From the NCBI GenBank assembly GCA_016792785.1, contig JAEUML010000111.1, positions 1 through 32,039 of the forward strand: a stretch of DNA of 32,039 nucleotides. Direction: 5' to 3'. This DNA is from Alphaproteobacteria bacterium (lineage in GTDB: Bacteria; Pseudomonadota; Alphaproteobacteria; Micropepsales; Micropepsaceae). Under the pieces are notes generated by a model. That model saw nothing but the letters and a program-made list of their open reading frames with translations, searched no databases and had not been told where the DNA came from. This document shows, piece after piece, positions 14,970 through 22,798 of the stretch (position 1 is its first letter; every line of letters begins with the position of its first letter). The position numbers and the translations under genes are program-made.

Positions 14970-16141
14970 CGGTTCAACTCCCGCATGGCCTTGTCGAGGC
15001 CTTCGAGCGTGAGCGGGAACATGCGGTCGCTCAGGATTTGTTTCCTGATTTGGATCGAGGGCGTGTATTCCCAGTGGCGCTCCGGCACGGGGTTCAGCCA
15101 AATCACGTGTTCGTAGATGCGCGTGAGCCGCTCGAGCCATACCGCACCGGGTTCTTCGTTCCAGTGTTCGACGCTGCCGCCGGGGTAAGTGATTTCGTAG
15201 GGGCTCATCGTCGCGTCGCCGACGATCACTACTTTGTAGTCGTGCGGGTATTTGTGCAGCACGTCCCAGGTCGGCGTCTTTTCGTTGTGGCGGCGGCGAT
15301 TGTCCTTCCACACGCTCTCGTACAGGCAATTGTGGAAGTAGAAGAAATCCATGTGCTTGAATTCGGTGCGCGCGGCGGAGAACAGCTCCTCGCAGAGTTT
15401 GATGTGCGCGTCCATCGAGCCGCCGATATCGAAGAAGATCAGCACCTTGACCTTGTTGTGGCGCTCGGCGCGCATGACGAGGTCGAGGTAGCCTTGATGC
15501 GCGGTGGCGCGGATCGTCTCGGGCAGGTCGAGTTCGGTGAGCGCGCCTTCACGGGCCCATTTGCGCAGGCGGCGAAGTGCTACCTTGATGTTGCGCGTGC
15601 CGAGTTCGACGCTGTCGTCGAGGTTTTTGTATTCGCGCTTGTCCCAGACTTTGACCGCCTTGCCGTGGCGGCCTTTGTCTTGGCCCATGCGGATGCCTTC
15701 GGGATTGTAGCCGTAGGCGCCGAACGGCGAGGTGCCGCCCGTGCCGATCATCTTGTTGCCGCCTTCGTGGCGCTTCTTTTGTTCTTCGAGGCGCTTCTTC
15801 AGCTCCTCCATCAGTTTTTCCCAGCCGCCGAGCGCTTCGATCTGCTTCTTCTCTTCCTCGGTCAGGAATTTTTCGGTGAGCGCCTTCAGCCAGTCTTCCG
15901 GGATTTGCGCGAGTTCGGTGGCATCAAGCGTTTCGAGGCCCTTGAACGCGTGCGCGAAGACGCGGTCGAATTTGTCGAGGTTGCGCTCGTCCTTCACCAG
16001 CGCGGTGCGCGAGAGGTAGTAGAACTCGTCGACCTTCATGTCGATGACCTGCTTGTCCAAGCCCTCCATTAGGGCGAGGTATTCCTTCAAGGTCACCGGC
16101 ACCTTGGCCTGGCGCAGATCGTGGAAGAAGTTCAGGAACAT
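14966..16141 (-). CDS. VWA-domain protein, CoxE-like partner of MoxR
   Basis: A 391-residue cytoplasmic protein. VWA proteins of the CoxE type work with MoxR ATPases to mature or remodel metalloenzymes; CoxE helps assemble the Mo/Cu site of CO dehydrogenase in Oligotropha. The N-terminal helical region includes a Glu/Lys-rich coil (about 94-125). The VWA domain starts near residue 230 with KVLIFFDIGGSMD, whose MIDAS residues are Asp238, Gly240 and Ser242. A Gly-rich linker (GTGGTSPFGAYG) precedes it. AAAAGG lies 7 bases before the ATG at 16141. The MoxR gene is just upstream in the same direction, separated by a 77-base gap holding a REP-like palindrome. Confidence 0.9.
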   Translation of the reverse strand: MFLNFFHDLRQAKVPVTLKEYLALMEGLDKQVIDMKVDEFYYLSRTALVKDERNLDKFDRVFAHAFKGLETLDATELAQIPEDWLKALTEKFLTEEEKKQIEALGGWEKLMEELKKRLEEQKKRHEGGNKMIGTGGTSPFGAYGYNPEGIRMGQDKGRHGKAVKVWDKREYKNLDDSVELGTRNIKVALRRLRKWAREGALTELDLPETIRATAHQGYLDLVMRAERHNKVKVLIFFDIGGSMDAHIKLCEELFSAARTEFKHMDFFYFHNCLYESVWKDNRRRHNEKTPTWDVLHKYPHDYKVVIVGDATMSPYEITYPGGSVEHWNEEPGAVWLERLTRIYEHVIWLNPVPERHWEYTPSIQIRKQILSDRMFPLTLEGLDKAMRELNR

Positions 16142-16161
16142 GGGGTCACCTTTTCTTCCTG

Positions 16162-16214
16162 GGAGCGCCGGCTTCCAGCCGGCTCTTCAAGTGCCGGCAA
16201 GATGCCGGCGCTCC
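16162..16214. repeat. REP-like palindromic element with four GCCGGC blocks
   Basis: Outer arms GGAGCGCCGGC (16162-16172) and GCCGGCGCTCC (16204-16214) are perfect 11-bp complements. Inside are two smaller hairpins, GCCGGC-TTCCA-GCCGGC (16167-16183) and GCCGGC-AAGAT-GCCGGC (16193-16209). Such clustered hairpins are typical of dispersed intergenic REP elements. It sits between moxR and the VWA gene and might affect mRNA stability or the ratio of the two products. No other copy exists in this window. Confidence 0.8.
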
Positions 16215-16218
16215 AAGG

Positions 16219-17067
16219 CTAGTTCCTTTCCCTGCGCGCGAGGAACGCCAGGCGTTCGAAGAGATGGACGTCCTGCTCGTTCTTGAGCAGGGCGCCGTGG
16301 AGGGGTGGGATCAGTTTCGATGGGTCGCGTTCGCGGAGCGTCTCTGCCGTGATGTCGTCGGCCATGAGGAGTTTGAGCCAGTCGAGCAGTTCGCTCGTCG
16401 ATGGTTTCTTCTTCAGGCCGGGGACGTCGCGGATTTGGTAGAAGATGTTCAGCGCCTCGCCGACCAGCTTGTCCATGATTTTCGGGTAGTGGACGTCGAT
16501 GATTTTCGTCATCGTGTCGCGGTCGGGGAATTTGATGTAGTGGAAGAAGCAGCGGTGCAGGAACGCGTCCGGCAGTTCCTTCTCGTTGTTGGACGTGATC
16601 ATCACGATCGGGCGCTGTTTCGCCTTGATTGTCTCGCCGGTCTCGTAGACGAAGAATTCCATGCGATCGAGTTCGAGCAGGAGGTCGTTCGGGAACTCGA
16701 TGTCGGCCTTGTCGATTTCGTCGATCAGGAGGACGGGGCGGGCGTCGTTCGTGAACGCTTCCCAGAGCTTGCCCTTCGAGATGTAGTTTTTGATGTCCTT
16801 CACGCGTTCGTCGCCGAGCTGGCTGTCGCGCAGGCGGCTAACCGCGTCGTATTCGTAGAGGCCTTGTTGGGCCTTCGTCGTCGACTTGATGTGCCACTGA
16901 ATGATCGGCACGCCGATGGCCTTTGCGACTTCGAACGCCAGGACCGTCTTGCCGGTGCCGGGTTCGCCTTTGATCAGCAGCGGACGCTCTAGCGTGATGG
17001 CCGCGTTGACCGCGATGCGCAGATCGTCGGTCGCGACGTAGGAACTGGTGCCTTCGAACTTCTTCAT
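16219..17067 (-). CDS. MoxR-family AAA+ ATPase (CoxD-like)
   Basis: MoxR ATPases act with VWA proteins as chaperones for metal-cofactor enzymes or protein complexes. The 282-residue product has the Walker A motif GEPGTGKT (34-41), Walker B VLLIDEIDK (112-120), the sensor-1 stretch ITSNNEKELPDAFLHRC (about 158-173) and the C-terminal lid region (GLKKKPSTSELLDWLKLL). The start is the ATG at 17067 (MKKFEGTSSY), which has AAGG 7 bases upstream. The ATG at 17085 has no ribosome binding site. Together with the VWA gene it forms a MoxR-VWA pair. A Mo hydroxylase large subunit is encoded 13 kb away, but a link between them is only inference. Confidence 0.94.
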   Translation of the reverse strand: MKKFEGTSSYVATDDLRIAVNAAITLERPLLIKGEPGTGKTVLAFEVAKAIGVPIIQWHIKSTTKAQQGLYEYDAVSRLRDSQLGDERVKDIKNYISKGKLWEAFTNDARPVLLIDEIDKADIEFPNDLLLELDRMEFFVYETGETIKAKQRPIVMITSNNEKELPDAFLHRCFFHYIKFPDRDTMTKIIDVHYPKIMDKLVGEALNIFYQIRDVPGLKKKPSTSELLDWLKLLMADDITAETLRERDPSKLIPPLHGALLKNEQDVHLFERLAFLARRERN

Positions 17068-17143
17068 GGGTGGGCCTTGCGTCATGGTGAATAGTGAATA
17101 GGTGTTGGCCCAAACCTAGGGGGTTGGCGCGCGGCCCGCAAGT

Positions 17144-17503
17144 TTAGGCGGTTAAGCCCAATTCCCGCTGCGTCTTCTTCGGCAGACCCGACGCAATGAT
17201 CGCGTGCGCGCGGGTGAGGTAGGCTTTCAGCTCCTTCGCGGGCAGGCGCGCCGGTTTGTCGAGCCAGACCCATTCGGCGCGCGCGAGATAGGGCGCGGGT
17301 TTGATGCCCGGCAGTTCGGTCAGGATGCGGAAGCTTTCCGACGACGCCTTGAACGACATGCCGCCCGATGTCTTGTCGTCGTGGACGCCGATCACGGCGA
17401 ACATCTTGCCGCCGACCTTGAAGACGCGATCGTTGCCCCATTGGATGGAGAGTGTGGCGCCGGGCAGCGCGAGCAGGAATTTTTCGACGTCAGCGAGCTT
17501 CAT
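17144..17503 (-). CDS. MmcQ/YjbR family protein
   Basis: A 119-residue member of the MmcQ/YjbR family, small cytoplasmic proteins with a CyaY-like fold whose biochemical role is unsettled, often annotated as DNA-binding. Typical stretches are VEKFLLALPGA at the start, WGNDRVFKVGGKMFAVIG, LSFKA-like MSFKASSESF, and the helix-rich end KAYLTRAHAIIASGLPKK. Its ATG at 17503 overlaps the end of the DUF6064-like gene by 14 bases, so it is the last gene of the AKR-DUF6064-MmcQ unit. No terminator is obvious before moxR. Confidence 0.87.
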   Translation of the reverse strand: MKLADVEKFLLALPGATLSIQWGNDRVFKVGGKMFAVIGVHDDKTSGGMSFKASSESFRILTELPGIKPAPYLARAEWVWLDKPARLPAKELKAYLTRAHAIIASGLPKKTQRELGLTA

Positions 17504-18152
17504 GGCGCGGAGTTTTCCATGCCGCGGCGAGGAGCGCCAGGGCGCCTGCGACCGGCGTGATCAGCGCGTCGGGGGGTTGCATCGTCCACAGTGTAAGGCC
17601 TGTCATCACGCACCAAAGCGTGGGGATGATCAGCAATAGTCTGGGTGCGCGCGGCTGCATCGCGAGGAGGGCGAGCGTCGCGACGGCGGTGGGGTCGGGG
17701 GCAAGACCGAAGACTTCCGCCTGATGCCAGTCGCGGCCGAGCAGCGGGCCGATCGCGGGTTGGAGGAAGACCGCGAAGATCGCGATGCCGAGCGCGAGCG
17801 GTGCGTGAGATCTGGCTGTGGGTGGTGGCGTGACGAGTGCGAACCACAGCAGCAACGCCGCCTGCAATGCGAAGGCGCAGGCGTAGTAGATCGCGGCCCA
17901 GTTGATCGTTGTGAAGCGTTCGGCGTGGAAGGCCCAGGCGATCCAGAACCAGAGCGTGGCGAGGACTATCAAGACGGCGCGCGTGCCGAGGTCGCCGCCG
18001 CGGCGGGCGAGTGTAAGGCAGAGGCCACCGAGTGCTGCCGTCGCGATGTGCGCGGGCCAGAGGGCTTCGTTGTAGAGTGCGAACAGGCGGTAGTAGGTGC
18101 GGGGGGAGAACAGCAGGAAGTCAGAGAGCGAATAGGTCCACCACTCCGACAT
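17490..18152 (-). CDS. DUF6064-like multi-pass membrane protein
   Basis: A 220-residue inner-membrane protein with six or seven predicted helices, seen as hydrophobic blocks (AHIATAALGGLCLTLA, AVLIVLATLWFWIAWAF, YYACAFALQAALLLWFALV, LALGIAIFAVFLQPAIG, LLLIIPTLWCVMTGLTLW and ALITPVAGALALLAAAW). The N-terminal WWTYSLSDFLLFSPRTYYRL resembles DUF6064, a family without known function. The reading frame is open much further upstream, but the true start is the ATG at 18152 because that extension is antisense-like to the AKR frame. The ATG overlaps the AKR stop (TGATG), so the two are coupled. A transport or sensing role cannot be assigned. Confidence 0.82.
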   Translation of the reverse strand: MSEWWTYSLSDFLLFSPRTYYRLFALYNEALWPAHIATAALGGLCLTLARRGGDLGTRAVLIVLATLWFWIAWAFHAERFTTINWAAIYYACAFALQAALLLWFALVTPPPTARSHAPLALGIAIFAVFLQPAIGPLLGRDWHQAEVFGLAPDPTAVATLALLAMQPRAPRLLLIIPTLWCVMTGLTLWTMQPPDALITPVAGALALLAAAWKTPRHEAR

Positions 18153-19030
18153 CAGATGTCGCCCACCGCGCTCAAGATGCGGGCGCGCATTGCGGCGTCG
18201 GGCATTGGGCCGTTCGCGGCCGCGACGTTCTCCTGCGCGTGGTCGGCGCGCGTGGTGGCGGGAATCGGGCTTGGGGCCGCAGGGTGTGAGAGAATGAACT
18301 TGAGCAGAAGCTGCGCCCAACTCTTCGTGCCGAGGTCGGCGGCGAAGGCGGGCAGGGGGCGGCCTTTCAGCGCGTCGATGAGGTCGCCGCCTTCGAACGG
18401 GCGGTTGATGATGACGGCGATGTTGCGTTCGCGTGCCAAGGGCAGGATGCGGCTTTCGACATCGCGGCTCGCCACATTGTAGGTGACCTGGATGTAGTCG
18501 AGCGGTTGCGTCCGCATGATGCGTTCGAGTTCGTCGTGGCGGCGGCCGTGCGAGGTGGTGACGCCGACATAGCCGAGCTTGCCTTGCGCCTTCATCGCGA
18601 ACAGCGTGCGCAGGTGTTCTTCCCACGACAAGAGATTGTGGACTTGCAGCAGGTCGAACTTCGGCACGCCCCAGAGGCGGCGCGACTCTTCGATCTGCGC
18701 GGGGCCGTTCGCGCCGCCGGAGATCCAGACCTTGGTCGCTGCGAACAGCGCCTTCGCGTTGCCGGCGCGTTTGATGCCGTAGCCGATGACCTCTTGCGAC
18801 GAGCCGTACATCGGCGAGGAGTCGATCAGGCGGCCGCCCGCGGCGAAAAAGGCGCGCATGACGTTTGCGCACGACTCGCGTGCGGCGTTGTCGTCGCCGA
18901 CGTTGAACGTGATCCACGAGCCGAGACCGACGGTTGCGCGCGCAAGCGGGGCGGCGGTCGCAGGCAGCGCCGCCGCCAGCGCGCTCGCGGCGGCTGCGGT
19001 GAGCAGATCGCGTCTTGAAACAGTGTGCAC
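18152..19030 (-). CDS. Aldo/keto reductase with Tat signal peptide
   Basis: A 292-residue NAD(P)H-type oxidoreductase. The N-terminus (SRRDLLTAAAAS, followed by an Ala-rich hydrophobic stretch to ALPATA) is a twin-arginine signal, implying folded export to the periplasm, which is unusual for a pyridine-nucleotide enzyme. AKR features are the catalytic Asp/Tyr segment LIDSSPMYGSS, the Lys of ATKVW, the His of LLQVHNL, and the INRPFEGG strand. I start at the GTG at 19030 because GGAGGAG lies about 5 bases upstream; the GTG at 19051 would put this Shine-Dalgarno inside the gene. First of three coupled genes with DUF6064 and MmcQ. Confidence 0.88.
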   Translation of the reverse strand: MHTVSRRDLLTAAAASALAAALPATAAPLARATVGLGSWITFNVGDDNAARESCANVMRAFFAAGGRLIDSSPMYGSSQEVIGYGIKRAGNAKALFAATKVWISGGANGPAQIEESRRLWGVPKFDLLQVHNLLSWEEHLRTLFAMKAQGKLGYVGVTTSHGRRHDELERIMRTQPLDYIQVTYNVASRDVESRILPLARERNIAVIINRPFEGGDLIDALKGRPLPAFAADLGTKSWAQLLLKFILSHPAAPSPIPATTRADHAQENVAAANGPMPDAAMRARILSAVGDI

Positions 19031-19070
19031 GAGCGCTCCTCCGTTCGTCACGGGCGGAGCTTAGCGATGT

Positions 19071-19103
19071 GTCACGCCGCGTGTGCGATCACAACGGCGT
19101 GAC
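19071..19103 (-). terminator. Stem-loop between the FlmG-like and AKR genes
   Basis: GTCACGCCG (19071-19079) pairs perfectly with CGGCGTGAC (19095-19103) around a 15-base loop, just after the stop of the minus-strand FlmG-like gene. No U-run follows on the minus strand, so it may be a factor-dependent terminator or an mRNA 3' hairpin, or even an operator for the AKR gene downstream. Confidence 0.5.
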
Positions 19104-19112
19104 CGGGTGGCT

Positions 19113-20783
19113 CTAAGCGCGCGCGACGAACTGGTCGAGTTCGATGGCGAGGCGCGGCATGAGTTCGGACCAGTCGCCGAATTTGTGCGGCGTCAGCACG
19201 CGGGTGTTTGCGTACCAAGGATAGTGATCGGTGCCGAGCTGCGGCCACACGCGGCCTGCTGTCAGGAACCAGGTCTCGGTGCCGGTCGCCGCGGCGAGCG
19301 CTGCGGCTGCGGTCGGAGCGGTGACGACGAGGTCGAGCGCCGCGCACAGCGCCGCGTTGTCGTCGAGGTTCATCTTCAGGTCGAGATCTTCGAAATTGTG
19401 GATTGCGATGCCGAGCTTCTCGCGGACGTAGTCGAGTTCGGCCTTGCAGTCGCCGTATTGCAGGTTGACGAACTTCACGGCGGTGTTCTCCAGAACCGGC
19501 GCCCAGAGTTCGAGCGCGCTGAAGAACTTCTTGCGCTGGGTCGTCAGCAGCATGGACTTCCAGCAAATGCCGACATAGGGGCCGGGGCCGAGTGCGGCGA
19601 GGCGGTCCGTCCAATGCCGCACGCGTGCGGGGTCGGGTTTCAAGAACGCACGCGCGGGGAAGCTCTCGACCGTCGGGCGGAACTCCTTCAAGGGCGTGCC
19701 CATCGGCGCGTAGAAGTCCGGCTTGAACTCGCCGGTCGCCCACTGAACCATGCGCACCGGTTTTGCGTTGTGTTTCGTGTGCGTCTGGAGGCCGACGAGC
19801 GCCTGCGGAAACGAGCGCTGAAACAACGGCACCAGGCGGTGGTCGCAAGCGATCATCACCTTGCCTTGGCTGCCGACGCGTTCGATCAGGTCGGGAATGA
19901 GACCCGCCAGCATGATCTCGTCGCCCAGGCCCTGTTCGCCGACAACGAGCAACTTGCGGCCGCGCAGGTCTTCACCGTCCCAACGAGGGGCGTCGACGGC
20001 GAAGTATACCGATTGGCTGAAGCGCGGGTTGTGGCGTTCTTCGTATTCGGGCCAAGCCTTGTCGAGTTGGCCCATCGAGGCGTAGCACAGGCCGCGCGCG
20101 TGGACGATTTCGGCGCGGTCGGTTTCGGACGTGCAAAGCCCTAGCGCGCGCGTATAGCTCTCGACCGCGAGATCGAACGGGCCGACGTGGTTCAGCGCGT
20201 GACCCATGTTGTGAAAGGCGCGGAACATCTTCGGGTCGAGGCGCTGGGCTTCCTTATAGAAGGTCACTGCGTTCTCGAAGTCGCAGGTCTCGCCCATGAT
20301 CGTGCCGAGCGTGTTCCAGAGGTCGGCGGCTTCAGGCATGTGGAACAGCGTCGTGCGGGCGAGGTCGATCGCCTCTTCGATCTTGCCCATATCGCGCAGG
20401 CAGCCGGCGAGGTTGTTGTATCCTTTCGAGCAATCCGGACGCATTTGGATGTAGGCGCGGAACGCGTTTTCGGCGCCCTCGTACATGCCTAGACCCCAGG
20501 CCGCCGTGCCGACGTTCAGATAGACGTCGGGGTCGTGCGGGTCGAGCGCGATCGCGCGCTCGTACATTTCGAACGCCTTGTGGCGCTGGCCCAGATTGTC
20601 GAGTGCGAGCGCCAAGAGGTGGAAGGCGGAGGCGTATTTCGCGTCGGCGTCGGCGGCCTCTGCCGCGGCGATCGCGGCGTTCGCCCATTCGCCCCTTTGG
20701 TACGCATCGACGGCGGTCTGCATCGCCAGCAGCGAGGCGCGGACCGGCGTGTGGCGAGGGGCGGTTGCGCGCTTGGCCGTCAT
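19113..20783 (-). CDS. flmG: TPR-glycosyltransferase, FlmG-like flagellin glycosyltransferase
   Basis: In Caulobacter, FlmG transfers pseudaminic acid to flagellin Ser/Thr residues, using its TPR half to hold the flagellin. This 556-residue protein has the same build. Residues about 20-250 are tandem TPRs (for example AFHLLALALDNLGQRHKAFE, YLNVGTAAWGLGMYEGAENA and AFHNMGHALNHVGPFDLAVE). The C-terminal half (about 265-556) has a glycosyltransferase-like fold with LLVVGEQGLGDEIMLAGL, YVGICWKSM and VVTAPTAAAALAAATGT. The start at 20783 (MTAKRATAP) has GGAAG about 8 bases upstream. Location beside flbT, flaF and two flagellins, and opposite pseB-pseC, strongly supports the role. The symbol is by homology and context; a general TPR protein cannot be excluded. 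Confidence 0.82.
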   Translation of the reverse strand: MTAKRATAPRHTPVRASLLAMQTAVDAYQRGEWANAAIAAAEAADADAKYASAFHLLALALDNLGQRHKAFEMYERAIALDPHDPDVYLNVGTAAWGLGMYEGAENAFRAYIQMRPDCSKGYNNLAGCLRDMGKIEEAIDLARTTLFHMPEAADLWNTLGTIMGETCDFENAVTFYKEAQRLDPKMFRAFHNMGHALNHVGPFDLAVESYTRALGLCTSETDRAEIVHARGLCYASMGQLDKAWPEYEERHNPRFSQSVYFAVDAPRWDGEDLRGRKLLVVGEQGLGDEIMLAGLIPDLIERVGSQGKVMIACDHRLVPLFQRSFPQALVGLQTHTKHNAKPVRMVQWATGEFKPDFYAPMGTPLKEFRPTVESFPARAFLKPDPARVRHWTDRLAALGPGPYVGICWKSMLLTTQRKKFFSALELWAPVLENTAVKFVNLQYGDCKAELDYVREKLGIAIHNFEDLDLKMNLDDNAALCAALDLVVTAPTAAAALAAATGTETWFLTAGRVWPQLGTDHYPWYANTRVLTPHKFGDWSELMPRLAIELDQFVARA

Positions 20784-21011
20784 CGTTATTCTTCCTTGGG
20801 CGGATGATCCGTCTACGGACGGTACGACGAAGCGCTTTAATGCGACGCTAAGGCTGTGGGCGGCGCGATCGCGCGGCCGCAAGATTTCGTTCACTCTCTT
20901 GCACGCAATGCGATCAACCGGCGAAGCGCTTCCTTAACCCTGTTTGTTTATCGTGGGTGTCGGAAGCGAAACCCGAAGAAGGGGCGCGCCAGAACGGCGC
21001 GACACATCGAA

Positions 21012-21419
21012 ATGCCGCTGAAACTTTCTCTTAAGCCCGGTGAAAAATTCGTTCTAAACGGCGCGGTGCTGACGAACGGCGACCGCCGCGTCAGCCTGGT
21101 CATCGAGAACAAGGCCTCGATCCTGCGGGATCGCGACATCATGCAGGCGGACGAAGCGAACACGCCCGTCAAGCGCATCTATTTCCCGATCATGATGCTC
21201 TATCTCGATCCGGAGCAGACGGAGAAGTACTACGACGAGTTCGTGAACCGGATGAGCGAGTTCATGAGCGCTGTCACGGATCGCGAGGCGCTGTCCACGT
21301 GCGTTGCGATCTCGCGCGACGTGCTGCAGGGGCAATACTACAAGGCGCTGATCAAGTGCCGCCAACTTTTCGACTTCGAGCAGGTGAGGCTGACCTATGT
21401 CGCTCCAAGCCTATCATAA
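21012..21419 (+). CDS. flbT: Flagellar biosynthesis repressor FlbT
   Basis: FlbT is an alphaproteobacterial post-transcriptional regulator. In Caulobacter it binds the 5' leader of flagellin mRNA and promotes its decay until the hook is complete. The 135-residue product begins MPLKLSLKPGEKFVLNGAVL and contains ASILRDRDIM, the KRIYFPIMMLYLDP segment and a helical C-terminus (LQGQYYKALIKCRQLFDFE), all standard. The start is the ATG at 21012. Upstream frame extends to 20856 but lacks family similarity. Its end overlaps flaF by 23 bases, so both proteins are made together. The two flagellin genes downstream are the expected targets. Confidence 0.95.
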   Translation: MPLKLSLKPGEKFVLNGAVLTNGDRRVSLVIENKASILRDRDIMQADEANTPVKRIYFPIMMLYLDPEQTEKYYDEFVNRMSEFMSAVTDREALSTCVAISRDVLQGQYYKALIKCRQLFDFEQVRLTYVAPSLS

Positions 21420-21750
21420 GGCCCAGCGCAGCGCCGAAAGCCCGCGTGACACCGAGTACCGGCTGTTCGCGCAGGTGACGCAGGCGCTGATCGAGGCGAA
21501 CAAGCAAGGGCGGACGAATCTGCCCCAGTTCGTCGACGCGCTCGATTGGAACCGCCGGCTGTGGAGCGCGCTCGCGACCGATTGCGCGGCGCAGGGAAAC
21601 GGCCTGCCGGACGCGCTGAAGGCGCAGATCATTTCGCTATCGCTTTGGGTGTCGCGCTTTTCGAGCGACGCGGCGGGCAGCGACGAGTCGCTCGAGCCGT
21701 TGATCGACGTGAACCGCTCGATCATGGCGGGCCTTTCGCAGAAGCCTTGA
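21397..21750 (+). CDS. flaF: Flagellar biosynthesis regulator FlaF
   Basis: FlaF is the positive counterpart of FlbT. In Caulobacter it is needed for flagellin synthesis and export and is proposed to bind flagellin as a chaperone. The 117-residue product has the family's start SLQAYHKAQRSAESPRDTEYRLF pattern, the LDWNRRLWSALATDC centre, and the ISLSLWVSRFSSD helix with VNRSIMAGL at the end. The ATG at 21397 lies inside the flbT frame (23-base overlap). A strong terminator follows at 21813-21842, separating flbT-flaF from the first flagellin gene. Confidence 0.95.
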   Translation: MSLQAYHKAQRSAESPRDTEYRLFAQVTQALIEANKQGRTNLPQFVDALDWNRRLWSALATDCAAQGNGLPDALKAQIISLSLWVSRFSSDAAGSDESLEPLIDVNRSIMAGLSQKP

Positions 21751-21812
21751 GGACAAGAGGAAGAAAAGACCGGGCGTAGAAATCGGTGCCCGGCAAAAGT
21801 TGCAACGAAACC

Positions 21813-21842
21813 TTGGCCCGCCGTCGTGCGGGCCAATTTTTT
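21813..21842 (+). terminator. Rho-independent terminator after flbT-flaF
   Basis: TTGGCCCGC (21813-21821) pairs perfectly with GCGGGCCAA (21828-21836) around a 6-base loop, followed by six T (21837-21842). It insulates the first flagellin gene from flbT-flaF. Confidence 0.95.
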
Positions 21843-21866
21843 CCAGGAAACACAACGGTTTTCGCA

Positions 21867-21882
21867 TTGGCACGGCGGTTGC
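21867..21882 (+). promoter_or_regulatory. Sigma-54 promoter of the first flagellin gene
   Basis: TTGGCAC-GGCGG-TTGC (21867-21882) matches the sigma-54 -24/-12 consensus, with GG (21869-21870) and GC (21881-21882) exactly 10 bases apart. Transcription should start near 21894, leaving a leader of about 60 bases. Class IV flagellin promoters of Caulobacter are also sigma-54 dependent, driven by FlbD, whose site I did not identify here. Confidence 0.92.
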
Positions 21883-21898
21883 GCTGTGTAAACCCGAG

Positions 21899-21927
21899 GT
21901 CGAACGCCTCCAAGAAGACCGTTCGAC
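21899..21927 (+). promoter_or_regulatory. 5' leader hairpin of the first flagellin mRNA
   Basis: GTCGAACG (21899-21906) and CGTTCGAC (21920-21927) form a perfect 8-bp stem with a 13-base loop near the start of the predicted transcript. FlbT in Caulobacter acts on the flagellin 5' leader, so this is a candidate FlbT recognition structure. The link is inference. Confidence 0.55.
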
Positions 21928-21954
21928 AAGTCCAGAACGGAAGGAGCCACGAAG

Positions 21955-22782
21955 ATGATCAGCGTCAACACCAACTACGGAGCCATGATTGCGCTCCAGA
22001 ACCTGAATCAGACCAACTCGGAGCTGAACGGGGTTCAGAACCGCATCAACACGGGTTTGAAGATCGCCGGTCCGAAAGACAACGGCGCCGTGTGGGCGAT
22101 CGCCCAGAGCATGCGGATGGACGTCATGGCGTTGAACGCGGTGACGCAGAGCTTGAACCGCACGCTGAGCGTGGCGGACACGGGCGTGGCGGCCGGCACG
22201 TCGATCTCCGAACTCCTGAAGGAGATGAAGGAGAAGGCGCTGGCGGCGAAGGATCCCTCGATCGACGCGAATGCGCGGGCGGCCTATAACGCCGACTTCA
22301 CGGCGCTACGCGACCAGATCACGAAGACGCTCTCGAACGCGGCGTTCGACGGCTCGAACCTCCTCAACGGTTCGGTCGCCAATATCCAGGCGTTGGCTAA
22401 CGCCGACGGCAACTCCTACATTACGGTTCAGACTCGCGACCTGTCGCTCGGCGGTTCGATCGTCACGATCGCGTCGACCTCGACGATTTCGACGGCGGCG
22501 AAGGCGAGCACGATGATCACGACCATCGAAGCGTCGCTGAACGCGCTGAACCTCGCGTTGTCCCAACTCGGCACGGACGCCAAGAAGGTGACGATGCACA
22601 AGAATTTCATCGCAAAGCTTTCCGACGAGCTGCAGAACGGTATCGGTAACCTGGTCGACGCCGATCTCGCGAAGGAAAGCGCGCGGTTGCAGGGTCTGCA
22701 GACGAAGCAGCAGCTGGGCATCCAAGCGCTGTCGATCGCGAATGCGGCGCCCCAGGTGATTTTGAACCTGTTCCGCAGCTAA
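21955..22782 (+). CDS. Flagellin (first copy)
   Basis: Flagellin polymerises to form the flagellar filament after export by the type III apparatus. The 275-residue size matches the short alphaproteobacterial flagellins. The N-terminal D0/D1 region (SVNTNYGAMIALQNLNQTN ... RINTGLKIAGPKDNGA) and the C-terminal D1/D0 region (LVDADLAKESARLQGLQTKQQLGIQALSIAN) are intact. The centre (about 155-195) is Ser/Thr-rich (TIASTSTISTAAKASTM), with no large D2/D3 domain, and offers candidate O-glycosylation sites for the FlmG-like enzyme. The ATG at 21955 has AAGGAG 9 bases upstream. It has its own sigma-54 promoter and terminator and is a clear paralogue of the next gene. Confidence 0.97.
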   Translation: MISVNTNYGAMIALQNLNQTNSELNGVQNRINTGLKIAGPKDNGAVWAIAQSMRMDVMALNAVTQSLNRTLSVADTGVAAGTSISELLKEMKEKALAAKDPSIDANARAAYNADFTALRDQITKTLSNAAFDGSNLLNGSVANIQALANADGNSYITVQTRDLSLGGSIVTIASTSTISTAAKASTMITTIEASLNALNLALSQLGTDAKKVTMHKNFIAKLSDELQNGIGNLVDADLAKESARLQGLQTKQQLGIQALSIANAAPQVILNLFRS

Positions 22783-22798
22783 GGCCTGCCAACACCGA

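Noticed and set aside
17490-18917. A 475-codon minus-strand frame joined to the DUF6064-like gene
   Set aside because: The first half is antisense-like to the AKR reading frame and Arg-rich; the true gene begins at the ATG at 18152 that overlaps the AKR stop.
20850-20880. GG-N10-GC match upstream of flbT as a sigma-54 promoter
   Set aside because: The -24 and -12 elements are poor, and such matches are frequent by chance in GC-rich DNA.
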